A program made the position numbers and the translations under genes. 64,000 bases of DNA from positions 124,001-188,000 of the forward strand of contig JBBRQN010000004.1 in assembly GCA_038226305.1 (NCBI GenBank), given 5' to 3'. The notes under the pieces were generated by a model. The model made no database searches. It was not told where the DNA came from and saw only the letters and a program-made list of their open reading frames with translations. Positions within the stretch are counted from its first letter, which is position 1; each line of letters starts with the position of its first letter. This DNA is from JASLDZ01 sp038226305 (GTDB taxonomy: Bacteria > Pseudomonadota > Alphaproteobacteria > Caulobacterales > Caulobacteraceae). Positions 1 to 7,954 of this stretch are shown here, in pieces.

Positions 1-900
1 GCCGGGCAGGGCGCCCGTCTTCAGATAGGCCAGCCCCGCCGCCAGGTTCGGGAAGATGAACGGGCGGGTGTAGGGGGTGAAGCCAGCGCCCGCGGCGTTC
101 TGCTGGTTGCCGAAACCCGTGGCGTCTTCGTTGGGCTCGATCTTCGACTGATAGTCGGCATAGAGCGTCAGCTTGCCGTGCGGGTCTTCGTGCACGAACT
201 TGGCGTTGAACTGGTCGCCGCCCTGCTGGCCGTCGAAGTCCCACGCCCGGGCGTCCTGGCGCAGGTAGGAGGCGTAGAAGCTGTTGCCGCCGCCGATGTC
301 GCCTGAGTCGAAGCGGGCGAAGGTGCGGTAGGCGTCATAGCTGCCGAAGGTCTGGCGGATGTCGATGCCGCGTTCCTTCGACGGATCGCGCGAGAAGGTC
401 TCGATCGCCCCGCCCAGGTTGCTGGTGGACGCCACGCCGAGCGAGCCCGTGCCCGACGACAGCACCACCCGGCTGACGTTCTCGCTCGATACGGCGCGCG
501 AAGGCGAGAGGCCGTTGTAGTTGCCGTACTGCTGGTCGCCCAGCGGCACGCCGTCCATCGTGAAGCCCAGCTGCTGGGTGGAGAAGCCGTGCACGAACAG
601 GCTGATGTTCTGCTCGTTGTTGCCCCAGGGATCGGCGGTTTCGTAGAGCACGCCCGGCAGGCTCTGGATCGCCTTCAGGGGGCTGGCCCCCGGCAGGATC
701 TTCTGGATTTCGGCCGCGCCCAGCGCCACCGCCGAGCGGGTGGTACGCTGCGTCACGATCACTTCGGCGACCGAGTTCACCGGCTCGGCGGCCGCTGTGG
801 CGATCACCGTCTGGGCGGAGGCGGCACCGGCCAGCATCAGGCTGGCGGCGGCCCCGGCGAGCAGCCGGGTGCGAAGGCGGCGGGCGGTGGTGTCGGTCAT
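1..900 (-). CDS. TonB-dependent receptor, N-terminal part (runs off the window)
   Basis: Outer-membrane active transporter; 300 codons are visible from the ATG at 900, and the barrel continues beyond the left edge. A signal peptide covers about residues 1-30 (two arginines, a hydrophobic core, then AGAASAQ). A possible TonB-box-like stretch (VAEVIVTQ) follows, and then a plug domain with LKAIQSLPGVLYETADPWG and DGVPLGDQQYGNYNG. No N-terminal secretin/STN domain is present, so a transcription-signalling (FecA-type) role is not indicated. The substrate cannot be told from this part. It is divergent from the hydrolase gene at 1089, with a 188-bp gap that must hold its promoter. The family assignment is secure; the substrate is unknown. 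Confidence 0.9.
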   Translation of the reverse strand, partial: MTDTTARRLRTRLLAGAAASLMLAGAASAQTVIATAAAEPVNSVAEVIVTQRTTRSAVALGAAEIQKILPGASPLKAIQSLPGVLYETADPWGNNEQNISLFVHGFSTQQLGFTMDGVPLGDQQYGNYNGLSPSRAVSSENVSRVVLSSGTGSLGVASTSNLGGAIETFSRDPSKERGIDIRQTFGSYDAYRTFARFDSGDIGGGNSFYASYLRQDARAWDFDGQQGGDQFNAKFVHEDPHGKLTLYADYQSKIEPNEDATGFGNQQNAAGAGFTPYTRPFIFPNLAAGLAYLKTGALPG

Positions 901-952
901 CTCAAGAGTCCCCAGGCGGCCGTTCGGCGCGTCAGCGGGGCGATAGCGAGCG

Positions 953-974
953 ATTGAAACGGCCACGCTTCAAT
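953..974. promoter_or_regulatory. Inverted repeat in a divergent promoter region
   Basis: ATTGAA at 953-958 and TTCAAT at 969-974 are perfect 6-bp inverted arms separated by 10 bp, between the divergent receptor and hydrolase genes. The spacing suits a dimeric regulator. No family can be assigned, and a chance occurrence is possible. Confidence 0.25.
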
Positions 975-1088
975 TCGGCGACCGTTCTGCGACACCTCTT
1001 CCGGCAAGCTCCACCGTTGACGTGCAGGCGTCGCGCTGCGCCGAATGCGCCACAAGCGGCGGGCTTCACGCCGCGGGGAGACACGCCG

Positions 1089-2021
1089 ATGACCGCCATC
1101 ACCCGCAGGGCCGCCCTGGCCGCCGCCGTCGCCGGATCGGCCGCCGCAGCTTCGGGTGCCGCACCCGCCGCGACGCCTACGGGCTTCACCGACGGCTATG
1201 TGCAGAACGGCGACGTGCGCATCCACTTCGCCTCGATCGGCAAGGGCCCCGCGGTGGTGTTCGTGCATGGCTTCCCCGACTTCTGGCTCACCTGGGAGAA
1301 GCAGATGAAGGCGGTCGCCGCCACGGGGCACCGCGCCATCGCCATCGACCAGCGCGGCTACAACCTGTCGGACAAGCCGAAGGGCGACGAGAACTACGTC
1401 ATGGCCAAGATGGTCTCCGACGTGGCGGCGGTGATCCGGCAGGAGGGCGGCGGTCGCTGCGCGCTCGTGGGTCACGACTGGGGCGGGGTCGTCTCGTGGA
1501 CGACGGCCTACACCCACCCCGAGATGATCGAGCGGCTGGCCATCTGCAACCTGCCGCATCCCAACGGCCTGAACCGCGAACTGGCCAACCCGGACGGCAA
1601 GCAGGCGCTGGCCTCGACCTACGCCCAGAACTTCAAGAAGCCGGGCGCCGCCAGCCAGCTGCCGGTGGAGGCCCTGGCCCACGCCGCCTCGACCCCGGAA
1701 AACTACAACGCCTATCTGGAGGCGTTCAAACGCTCCGACATGAACGCGGCGCTGGCCTATTACCGCATGAACTACCCCGTGGCCCCTTACGTGCGGGGGC
1801 CGGACCTGCCGCCCCTGAAGATGCGCACGCTTCTGGTTCACGGCCTGAAGGACACGGCGCTCCTCGCCCCCGCGATCGACGGCACGTGGCGCTGGATCGA
1901 CGCGCCCTTCACGATGGTCACGATCCCCGGCGCGGGCCACTTCGTGCAGCGAGACGCCGCGGACGAGGTTTCGATGGCGATCACCAACTGGCTGGCCGCG
2001 CCACCGCTCAAGACCGCCTGA
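1089..2021 (+). CDS. Exported alpha/beta hydrolase, epoxide-hydrolase-like
   Basis: 310 residues. A Tat-like signal (TRRAALAAAVAG, residues 5-16) and an alanine-rich stretch precede the hydrolase fold. HGFPDFW (60-66) is the oxyanion-hole motif. GHDWGG (128-133) places Asp130 as nucleophile, which is the pattern of epoxide hydrolases and haloalkane dehalogenases rather than serine esterases. A late Asp (about 255) and His284 in GAGHF complete the triad. The ATG at 1089 is chosen because GGGGAG lies just upstream and the twin-arginine signal starts there; an in-frame upstream ATG at 954 would bury the signal. It probably hydrolyses epoxides in the periplasm. The substrate is unknown, and dehalogenase activity cannot be excluded. 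Confidence 0.8.
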   Translation: MTAITRRAALAAAVAGSAAAASGAAPAATPTGFTDGYVQNGDVRIHFASIGKGPAVVFVHGFPDFWLTWEKQMKAVAATGHRAIAIDQRGYNLSDKPKGDENYVMAKMVSDVAAVIRQEGGGRCALVGHDWGGVVSWTTAYTHPEMIERLAICNLPHPNGLNRELANPDGKQALASTYAQNFKKPGAASQLPVEALAHAASTPENYNAYLEAFKRSDMNAALAYYRMNYPVAPYVRGPDLPPLKMRTLLVHGLKDTALLAPAIDGTWRWIDAPFTMVTIPGAGHFVQRDAADEVSMAITNWLAAPPLKTA

Positions 2022-2042
2022 GCGGCGCTGCGTTAACGTCGG

Positions 2043-2056
2043 CCGCAACGTTGCGG
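2043..2056. promoter_or_regulatory. Perfect 14-bp palindrome upstream of the cytochrome gene
   Basis: CCGCAACGTTGCGG reads identically on both strands and lies between the hydrolase stop (2021) and the cytochrome start (2137). AACGT also occurs just before and just after it (2036-2064), giving three evenly spaced copies. It could be an operator, or a small stem at the hydrolase 3' end; no T-run follows, which weakens the terminator reading. Confidence 0.35.
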
Positions 2057-2136
2057 AACGTCGCCGTCACCTGAGAAGACGTGACCCCGCCGCCGGGCGC
2101 CGTCACGGATGGCTCGTCGGGAACGGAGGGCCGGTT

Positions 2137-2598
2137 TTGCAACGATCCATCGCCATGCTGCTCGCCGCCGCCTGCGTCGCCGCAGGGTCCGGTGTCGCTG
2201 CGGCCCAGGGTCCGGCCCAGGCACCCTTGGTGTCCGATCCGGCGCTGAAGGCCTACATGAAGTCGGTGGTCGATCCGGCCGCCAACGCTTTCTTCGCCGG
2301 TGGCAACGACGCCCCTGCGGGTGAGACGCCCGCCCAGGCCGACGCCCGTTTCGCCAAGGCGGTGGAGGGAACCGTCGCCCTCAAGTCCGCCGCCATGCGC
2401 CTGCAGACGCCGGAGTTCCTGCCCAAGACCGCCGCCGCCGCCGCCGACTGGATCAAGTGGTCCAGACTCATGGCGGAGGCCGGTGCCGAGGGCGAGACGG
2501 CCGTGCGCGCCCGCAAGTCCGAGGTCGCCATGGATGTGGGCGGCAAGCTCTACGACAGCTGCAACGGCTGCCATCACCAGTTTCAGCCCGGCCACTGA
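2137..2598 (+). CDS. Class II (c'-type) cytochrome c, periplasmic
   Basis: 153 residues with a signal peptide (residues 1 to about 26, ending GVAAAQG) and a single haem-binding motif CNGCH seven residues from the C-terminus (SCNGCHHQFQPGH). A haem motif at the very C-terminus after a predicted four-helix body is the signature of cytochrome c'/c-556 proteins. The start is TTG at 2137, supported by GGAGGG at 2125-2130 six bases upstream; an in-frame ATG at 2155 would shorten the signal peptide. It probably acts as a periplasmic electron carrier or ligand-binding haem protein. Its partner is not evident from the neighbours. There is no axial-ligand evidence beyond the motif. Confidence 0.75.
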   Translation: MQRSIAMLLAAACVAAGSGVAAAQGPAQAPLVSDPALKAYMKSVVDPAANAFFAGGNDAPAGETPAQADARFAKAVEGTVALKSAAMRLQTPEFLPKTAAAAADWIKWSRLMAEAGAEGETAVRARKSEVAMDVGGKLYDSCNGCHHQFQPGH

Positions 2599-2648
2599 CA
2601 AGGCCGAGCGTACCCAGAACGCGCCGGACGCCCCACGCGGCCGTCGCG

Positions 2649-2689
2649 GCCGCCGCGGTCTCTATCCTTCCCCGGATGGCCGCGGCGGC
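2649..2689 (+). terminator. Candidate terminator after the cytochrome gene
   Basis: GCCGCCGCGG (2649-2658) and CCGCGGCGGC (2680-2689) are perfect 10-bp inverted arms with a 21-nt loop, followed by GCCTTTCCC. It lies in the 164-bp gap between the cytochrome and the next gene. There is no proper U-tract, so its termination role is inferred. Confidence 0.35.
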
Positions 2690-2762
2690 GCCTTTCCCTG
2701 CCTTCACCTCGACGTCCATGCGCGCGTTGAGGGAAAGCGGGCTTTGCGTGTAAGCCCATCGC

Positions 2763-4052
2763 GTGGCCGACGGTGAAGCAGCGCTGAACGATCCCCCTGC
2801 CGGTGCCGCCGCCGTAGAGGCCGAGGCCCTGCGCCTGCGCGCGTCGGGTGCCCTCGGCCGGTCGCAGCGACTGCTCGACCTGTTCGACTACCTGGCGAGA
2901 CGCACCGCGGTCAGCCGGCCTCCCAAGGAGGTCGAGATCGCCATGGACGTGTTCGGCCGCCCGGCCGACTTCGACGCCATGCAGGATGCGGTGGTGCGCG
3001 TCTACATCCACAAGCTGCGCCAGCGCCTGGCCCAGGCCTATGCCGAGCAGCCCGAACACACCGGCCTGCGGCTGGCGATCCCCCGGGGCGAATACCGCCT
3101 CGTGGCGCAGGCCGAGGTCGTGGAGGAGGAGGCGCTGCCCACCGGCATCGTGCTCACCCCCGCCCGCCAGCGCCGCTGGATCGCGGCGGCCGTCGCCGTG
3201 CTGGTTTTGGCGGTGGCGATCACCTGGCTGCTGGCCCGCCCGCAGCCCACCGTGGTGGAGCGGGAGCTGGTGGCGGTGCGCCAGTCGCCCGCCTGGTCGC
3301 CCCTGTTCAACAACCGCAAGGTCACCATCCTGGCGCTCGGCGACTACTACATCTTCGGGGAGAGCGACGACGGGATGAGCGTCGCGCGGCTGGTGCGGGA
3401 GTACAACGTCAACTCCCGTCCGGAGCTCGACGAATTCCTGATGCAGCACCCCGACAAGATGTCGAAATACCTCGACCTCGACCTGCGCTACCTGCCCATC
3501 GGCGCGGCCCAGGCCCTGCGCGACGTGGCCCCCATCCTCACCCCGGTGAAGAGCCCGGCGGACGTGCGGGTGATGATGGTTTCGGACCTGACGCCCGGTC
3601 TCCTGAAGTCGGCCAACATCGTCTACATCGGCTACCTGTCGGGCCTCGGCATCCTCAAGGACGTGGCCTTCTCGTCGTCGCGCTTCAAGATCGGCGAGAC
3701 CTTCGACGATATCATCGACCAGCGCACCAAGCGCCGCTTCGCCAGCGAGGGCGGGGCCGCCGACCAGGCGGGCATCCTCTATCGCGACTATGGCTACGTC
3801 TCGAGCTTTCGGGGGCCGGAGGGCAACCGCATCGTGATCGTGGCGGGCACCCGCGACGTGGCCCTGATGCAGACCGCCGACATCGTCAGCCATGCCTCCA
3901 CCCTGGCCGAAACCGTCAAGGCGGCGGGCAAGACAGAGGCGTTCGAGGCGCTTTACGAGGTGCACGGCATGAACCGTCAGAACGTCTCGGGCCAGCTCAT
4001 CGCGGCCTCGCCCCTGAACAGCGCCCGCATGTGGCAGACGATGGTTCCCTAG
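2763..4052 (+). CDS. Membrane-anchored winged-helix protein (ToxR-like layout)
   Basis: 429 residues starting at GTG 2763. Residues about 30-115 resemble the winged-helix region found at the N-terminus of some membrane regulators (KEVEIAMDVFGR, DAVVRVYIHKLRQRL, LAIPRGEYRLV). One transmembrane helix follows (about 139-157, AAAVAVLVLAVAITWLLA), then a 270-residue C-terminal domain predicted to be periplasmic, with no motif I recognise. The topology of cytoplasmic DNA-binding head, single membrane span and outside sensor domain suggests direct transmembrane gene control, as in ToxR/CadC. Its target is not known. It lies upstream of the metal-efflux gene, so local control is one possibility. The fold assignment is moderate; the function is inference. 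Confidence 0.6.
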   Translation: MADGEAALNDPPAGAAAVEAEALRLRASGALGRSQRLLDLFDYLARRTAVSRPPKEVEIAMDVFGRPADFDAMQDAVVRVYIHKLRQRLAQAYAEQPEHTGLRLAIPRGEYRLVAQAEVVEEEALPTGIVLTPARQRRWIAAAVAVLVLAVAITWLLARPQPTVVERELVAVRQSPAWSPLFNNRKVTILALGDYYIFGESDDGMSVARLVREYNVNSRPELDEFLMQHPDKMSKYLDLDLRYLPIGAAQALRDVAPILTPVKSPADVRVMMVSDLTPGLLKSANIVYIGYLSGLGILKDVAFSSSRFKIGETFDDIIDQRTKRRFASEGGAADQAGILYRDYGYVSSFRGPEGNRIVIVAGTRDVALMQTADIVSHASTLAETVKAAGKTEAFEALYEVHGMNRQNVSGQLIAASPLNSARMWQTMVP

Positions 4053-4064
4053 CGGCGGGGAAAG

Positions 4065-4079
4065 CGATATAATATATCG
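4065..4079. promoter_or_regulatory. AT-rich palindromic operator with embedded -10 box
   Basis: CGATATAATATATCG is an odd palindrome: 7-bp arms CGATATA and TATATCG around a single central A. It contains a perfect TATAAT at 4068-4073. A weak -35 (TTCCCT, 4045-4050) lies 17 bp upstream, over the end of the preceding gene. Such an AT run is exceptional in this GC-rich window. Transcription would start near 4080, leaving a leader of about 36 nt before the GTG at 4116. An operator overlapping the -10 box fits repression of the metal exporter; the binding protein is unknown. Confidence 0.6.
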
Positions 4080-4115
4080 GTGAACGGCCGGACTGCGGCC
4101 GCGGGGAGGACGACG

Positions 4116-5126
4116 GTGAGCGGGATCGCGGCGCACGAGCAGGAAGACGCCGCCGCGCCGTTCCGCCACGCGCACGACGTCTTGGGCCTCCACCACGACC
4201 GCAATGCGCGCAAGACCCGGGCTGTGCTGATGCTCACCACCGTCACGATGGGGGTCGAGATCGCGGGCGGGCTGCTGACGCATTCCCTGGCGGTGCTGGC
4301 CGATGGCCTGCACATGGCGACCCACGCGGGCGTGATGCTGATCGCGGTGGCGGCCTACGCCTTCGCCCGTCGCAGCCAGACCGACCGGCGCTTCAGCTTC
4401 GGCCCCGGCAAGTTCGGTGACCTGTCCGCGTTTTCCAGCACCGTGATCCTAGCGTTCACGGCACTGATCATCCTTTTGGAGAGCGTGCAGCGGCTGTGGG
4501 CGCCGCAGCCGGTCGCCTATGCCCCCGCCCTTGCGGTGGCCACGGCAGGCCTTGCGGTGAACCTCGTTTCAGCGTGGCTGCTGCGCGCCGAGCCGCACGC
4601 CCACGCGGGCCACGGGCACGACCATGACCACGCCCATCATCATGGCCCAGGCGATCTGAACCTTCGGGCCGCCTACCTGCATGTGGCCGCGGATGCGGCG
4701 GTTTCGGTGCTGGCCATCGTGGGCCTCGCCGCGGGCTGGAAGCTGGGCTGGACGTGGACCGACCCGGTGATCGGCATCATCGCCGCCATCGTCATCGGCC
4801 GCTGGGCGTTCGGCCTCATGAAGGCCGCCGGCGCCGTCCTGGTGGACATGAGCCCCTCCACCGCCCTGGAGGTGGCCGTCTCCGAGCGCCTGCGCTCTGG
4901 CGGGGAGACCCTGGCCGACCTGCACGTATGGCGCATCGGGCCGGATACGGTGGCCGTGATCGCCGCCGTGGTCACCCCCGACCCGCAGCCCGCCGCCACC
5001 TACCGCGCCCGGCTGGCCGAGCTGCCGCAGGTGAAGCACGTGACGATCGAGGTCATCGGCGAGGTCGTCACCGGCGGTGTCGCCCGCGATGCGCCCCGGC
5101 TTGTGGCCGCCCAGCGCAGCGCCTAG
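4116..5126 (+). CDS. dmeF: CDF-family Co/Ni efflux transporter, DmeF-like
   Basis: 336 residues, six predicted membrane helices; an inner-membrane proton/metal antiporter that removes divalent metal from the cytoplasm. The helix-2 metal site reads ADGLHMATH, giving Asp63, His66 and His70, where typical zinc CDFs have a final Asp. This D/H/H pattern, the HDVLGLHHDRNARKT start and NLRAAYLHVAAD (helix 5, His about 188 and Asp about 192) are as I recall for the DmeF subgroup. A histidine-rich loop (about residues 165-180) lies between helices 4 and 5. GTG at 4116 is chosen over GTG at 4080 because GGGGAGGA sits 5-6 bases upstream and the -10 box at 4068 would put the transcript start near 4080. 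No adjacent DmeR-type repressor is seen. Metal specificity is family knowledge, not shown here. Confidence 0.8.
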   Translation: MSGIAAHEQEDAAAPFRHAHDVLGLHHDRNARKTRAVLMLTTVTMGVEIAGGLLTHSLAVLADGLHMATHAGVMLIAVAAYAFARRSQTDRRFSFGPGKFGDLSAFSSTVILAFTALIILLESVQRLWAPQPVAYAPALAVATAGLAVNLVSAWLLRAEPHAHAGHGHDHDHAHHHGPGDLNLRAAYLHVAADAAVSVLAIVGLAAGWKLGWTWTDPVIGIIAAIVIGRWAFGLMKAAGAVLVDMSPSTALEVAVSERLRSGGETLADLHVWRIGPDTVAVIAAVVTPDPQPAATYRARLAELPQVKHVTIEVIGEVVTGGVARDAPRLVAAQRSA

Positions 5127-5135
5127 ACCGCGACC

Positions 5136-5525
5136 GTGACGCGCCCCGCCGCCCGTTTCGTCTTCTCCCGCGCCGCAGCCTTCCTGGCCGTGGCGCTGCT
5201 GGCGTTCGCCGGTGTGAAGTCCACTGTCATGCAGGCGCAGATGGCGCAGGCGCAAGCGCAGGGTCTGTGCGGCCCGGGCTTTGGCCAGATGGCCGCGATG
5301 GACATGGGTGCCGCCCACCACGACCCCGTTCAGGCCGCGGCCCACCGCGCCTGCGCCTTCTGCTCCGCCGCCGCCCACGCCCCGCTTCTGAGCCTTGCCG
5401 CCACTTTCCGGGTGCCCGCCGCGGTGGCCTTCAGCCCGGCCGTGATCACCGCCTCGCTCGGCCCGCGCGGCCCTCCGAGCTTTCGCCCGACCGCCACCGG
5501 GCCACCGACCTTCCTGACGACCTGA
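5136..5525 (+). CDS. DUF2946 family protein, possible metal-binding
   Basis: 129 residues starting at GTG 5136, nine bases after dmeF. An N-terminal hydrophobic segment (residues about 11-28) looks like a signal or anchor. The family core is visible as HRACAFCSAAAHAPL (about residues 69-83): His, a CxxC pair and a second His, a plausible metal site. HH and Met-rich residues precede it (MAAMDMGAAHHD). DUF2946 proteins are commonly found next to TonB-dependent copper/metal receptors, as here. Function is unknown; a periplasmic metal relay is an inference from context. Confidence 0.65.
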   Translation: MTRPAARFVFSRAAAFLAVALLAFAGVKSTVMQAQMAQAQAQGLCGPGFGQMAAMDMGAAHHDPVQAAAHRACAFCSAAAHAPLLSLAATFRVPAAVAFSPAVITASLGPRGPPSFRPTATGPPTFLTT

Positions 5526-5612
5526 TCGCCCAGCGCCCGCTCGCCTGAGCGCGCGCCCGTCGTCATGCGCGGCCCGCCAGAGAGCGTGGCCGTATCGCCA
5601 GGAATCGCCTCC

Positions 5613-7931
5613 ATGCCCCGTCTTCAAGCCACCGTCGGCGCGAGCCCGCTCGCGCTCGCCGCCGCCCTCACCCTCGCCTCGCCAGCCCTCGCGACGGAGG
5701 TGGCACCGCCCACCTCCCTCGCGCCTGTGACCGTCACCGCCAACCGCTCGGTGCCCGAACTCGACCACCTGCCGACCACCACCGAGAGCATCACCGCCGC
5801 GCAGGTGGCCGACACCATCAACAGCGTCACCATCGAGGACGCCCTGCGCTACCTACCCAACGTGCTGATCCGCCAGCGGCACATCGGCGACAATCAGGAT
5901 CCGATCACCACCCGCACATCGGGCGTCGGGGCCTCGGCCCGCAGCCTGATCTATGCCGACGGGGTGCTGCTCTCCGCTCTGATCGGCAACAACAACGGCA
6001 TCGCCTCGCCCAAGTGGGGCCTCGTGACGCCCGATGCGGTGTCGCGGATCGACGTGCTCTACGGCCCCTTCGCCGCGGCCTATCCCGGCAACTCCCTCGG
6101 CTCGGTGATCGAGATCACCACCAAGACGCCCACGGGCTTCGAAGCCTCGGCCGAAGTGCAGGGGGCCGGCCAGTTCTTTCGCAAATACGGCGACCACCAG
6201 ACGCTGGGAACGTCGCGCGTCGCGGCCAGCGTGGGTGACCGGTTGGGGCGCTTCGCCTTCCGCGCCAGCTACAACCACCTCGAGTCGGACGCCCAGCCCC
6301 TGACCTACGCCACCGCTGTGATCCCCGCGGCGCGGAGTACGGCGGGAACGCCTGTGACGGGGGCCTATGTCGACGCCAACCGTTTGGGGGCGCCGATCCA
6401 GGTTATGGGCGGCACCGCCATCGCGAACCAGGTTCAGGACAGCGTGACCACGCGACTGACCTACGACCTCTCGCCCACATTGACGGCCGCCTACACCGCC
6501 GGGTTCTTCCGCAACGACGAGCACGATACGGTCAACAGCTACCTTCGCAACGCCGCGGGTGCGACCGTCTATGCGGGGGCGGTGAACATCGACGGGCGGG
6601 CCTACACCCTCTCCAGCGCGGTGTTCTCCAACAGCGTCTATGCGCTGGAGGAGGATCAGCTGGCGCAGGGCCTGTCGTTGGCCTCGCACACGGGTGGCCT
6701 GTTCGACTTCGAGGTGGTGGGCACCCGGTTCGACATCCTGAAGAGCCGCCAGCGCATCCCCTCCGGCGCCCTGCCGGGGGCCTTCACGAGCGGGCCGGGA
6801 TCGGTGGTTTCGCTGGACGACACGGGCTGGATGACGCTGGACGCCAAGGGCACCTACCGCCCGTTCGGCGAAACGGGCGCGCATCTGGTGACCTTCGGGG
6901 CGCACGCCGATGCCTTCAAGCTCAACAACCCCCGCTACGCCCTAACAGACTGGATCGCAGGCTCACCGGGCGCGACCACCACCTACAGCCGGGGCCGCAC
7001 CGAGCAGCAGGCCCTGTGGGCGCAGGACATCTGGCGGCTCTCGCCCACGCTTACCGCCACCGTGGGCGGCCGCTACGAGCACTGGGATGCCTATGACGGC
7101 CTGAACTTCTCAGCGTCTCCCGCCCTGAACACCCGCCAGCCCACGCAGGGCGCGTGGCGCTTTTCCCCCAAGGGCGTGCTCGCCTGGAAGCCGCTCGCGG
7201 GGTGGACGTTCAAGAGCTCCATCGGCGTCGCCTACCGCTTCCCGACAGTGCAGGAGCTCTACCAGTCGGTGACGGTGGGCAGCATCCTGGCGGTGCCGAA
7301 CCCGAACCTGCGTCCAGAGCATGCCGTCTCAGGCGAGCTCTCGGCGGAACGCGCTTGGTCGAACGGTCGGGTGCGGCTGTCGCTGTTCGGAGAAAACATC
7401 GACGATGCGCTGATCTCGCAGACGGGGCAGGTCGCCACCGGGCCGGGCACCTTCGCCCCCGCCAGCTTCGTGCAGAACGTGGACCGGGTGCGCACCCGCG
7501 GCGTGGAACTGGTCGCCTCGCAGGACGACGTGCTGGTCAAGGGCCTCGAGCTCTCGGGCTGGATCACCTACGTGGATGCGCAGACGGTGCGGGACAGGGC
7601 GTTTCCGGCCGCGGTGGGCAAGGATCTGCCGCAACTGCCCAAGCTGCGAGCCTCCGCCTTGGCCACCTACCGCCCCACGCCCAGGCTGGCTCTCACGTTG
7701 GGCGCCCGCTACAGCGACCGCAGCTTTGCCACGATCGACAACACTGACACCTACGCCAATACCTACCAGGGCTTCGGCAGCTTCTTCGTGGCTGACGTTC
7801 ACGCCCGCTATCAGTTCACCCCGCACATCTCAGGGGACCTCGGCATCGATAACTTGAACGATGCCCGATACTTCCTTTTCCATCCCTTTCCTGGCCGAAC
7901 GGTGATCGGTAGCCTGAAGTACACCTATTGA
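5613..7931 (+). CDS. TonB-dependent receptor of the metal cassette
   Basis: 772 residues from ATG 5613, chosen because AGGAA lies 8-9 bases upstream and a signal peptide follows directly (ending ASPALAT); an in-frame ATG at 5565 would add 16 residues before the signal. LAPVTVTANRS is a TonB-box-like segment, followed by a plug domain (ALRYLPNVLIRQRHIGDNQD, GPFAAAYPGNSLGSVIEI) and a beta-barrel ending in aromatic SLKYTY. It should import a chelated substrate across the outer membrane using TonB energy. Lying between DUF2946 and a YcnI-like protein, it probably handles copper, nickel or cobalt; the metal cannot be read from the sequence. The next gene starts immediately after it. Confidence 0.85.
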   Translation: MPRLQATVGASPLALAAALTLASPALATEVAPPTSLAPVTVTANRSVPELDHLPTTTESITAAQVADTINSVTIEDALRYLPNVLIRQRHIGDNQDPITTRTSGVGASARSLIYADGVLLSALIGNNNGIASPKWGLVTPDAVSRIDVLYGPFAAAYPGNSLGSVIEITTKTPTGFEASAEVQGAGQFFRKYGDHQTLGTSRVAASVGDRLGRFAFRASYNHLESDAQPLTYATAVIPAARSTAGTPVTGAYVDANRLGAPIQVMGGTAIANQVQDSVTTRLTYDLSPTLTAAYTAGFFRNDEHDTVNSYLRNAAGATVYAGAVNIDGRAYTLSSAVFSNSVYALEEDQLAQGLSLASHTGGLFDFEVVGTRFDILKSRQRIPSGALPGAFTSGPGSVVSLDDTGWMTLDAKGTYRPFGETGAHLVTFGAHADAFKLNNPRYALTDWIAGSPGATTTYSRGRTEQQALWAQDIWRLSPTLTATVGGRYEHWDAYDGLNFSASPALNTRQPTQGAWRFSPKGVLAWKPLAGWTFKSSIGVAYRFPTVQELYQSVTVGSILAVPNPNLRPEHAVSGELSAERAWSNGRVRLSLFGENIDDALISQTGQVATGPGTFAPASFVQNVDRVRTRGVELVASQDDVLVKGLELSGWITYVDAQTVRDRAFPAAVGKDLPQLPKLRASALATYRPTPRLALTLGARYSDRSFATIDNTDTYANTYQGFGSFFVADVHARYQFTPHISGDLGIDNLNDARYFLFHPFPGRTVIGSLKYTY

Positions 7932-7954
7932 CCGTCGCGAAAAGGATGCCGGGA

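Noticed and set aside
2583..4325. 580-codon open frame on the minus strand opposite the winged-helix gene
   Set aside because: Composition is Arg/His/Gly-biased with no domain, and the plus strand encodes a coherent protein and promoter.
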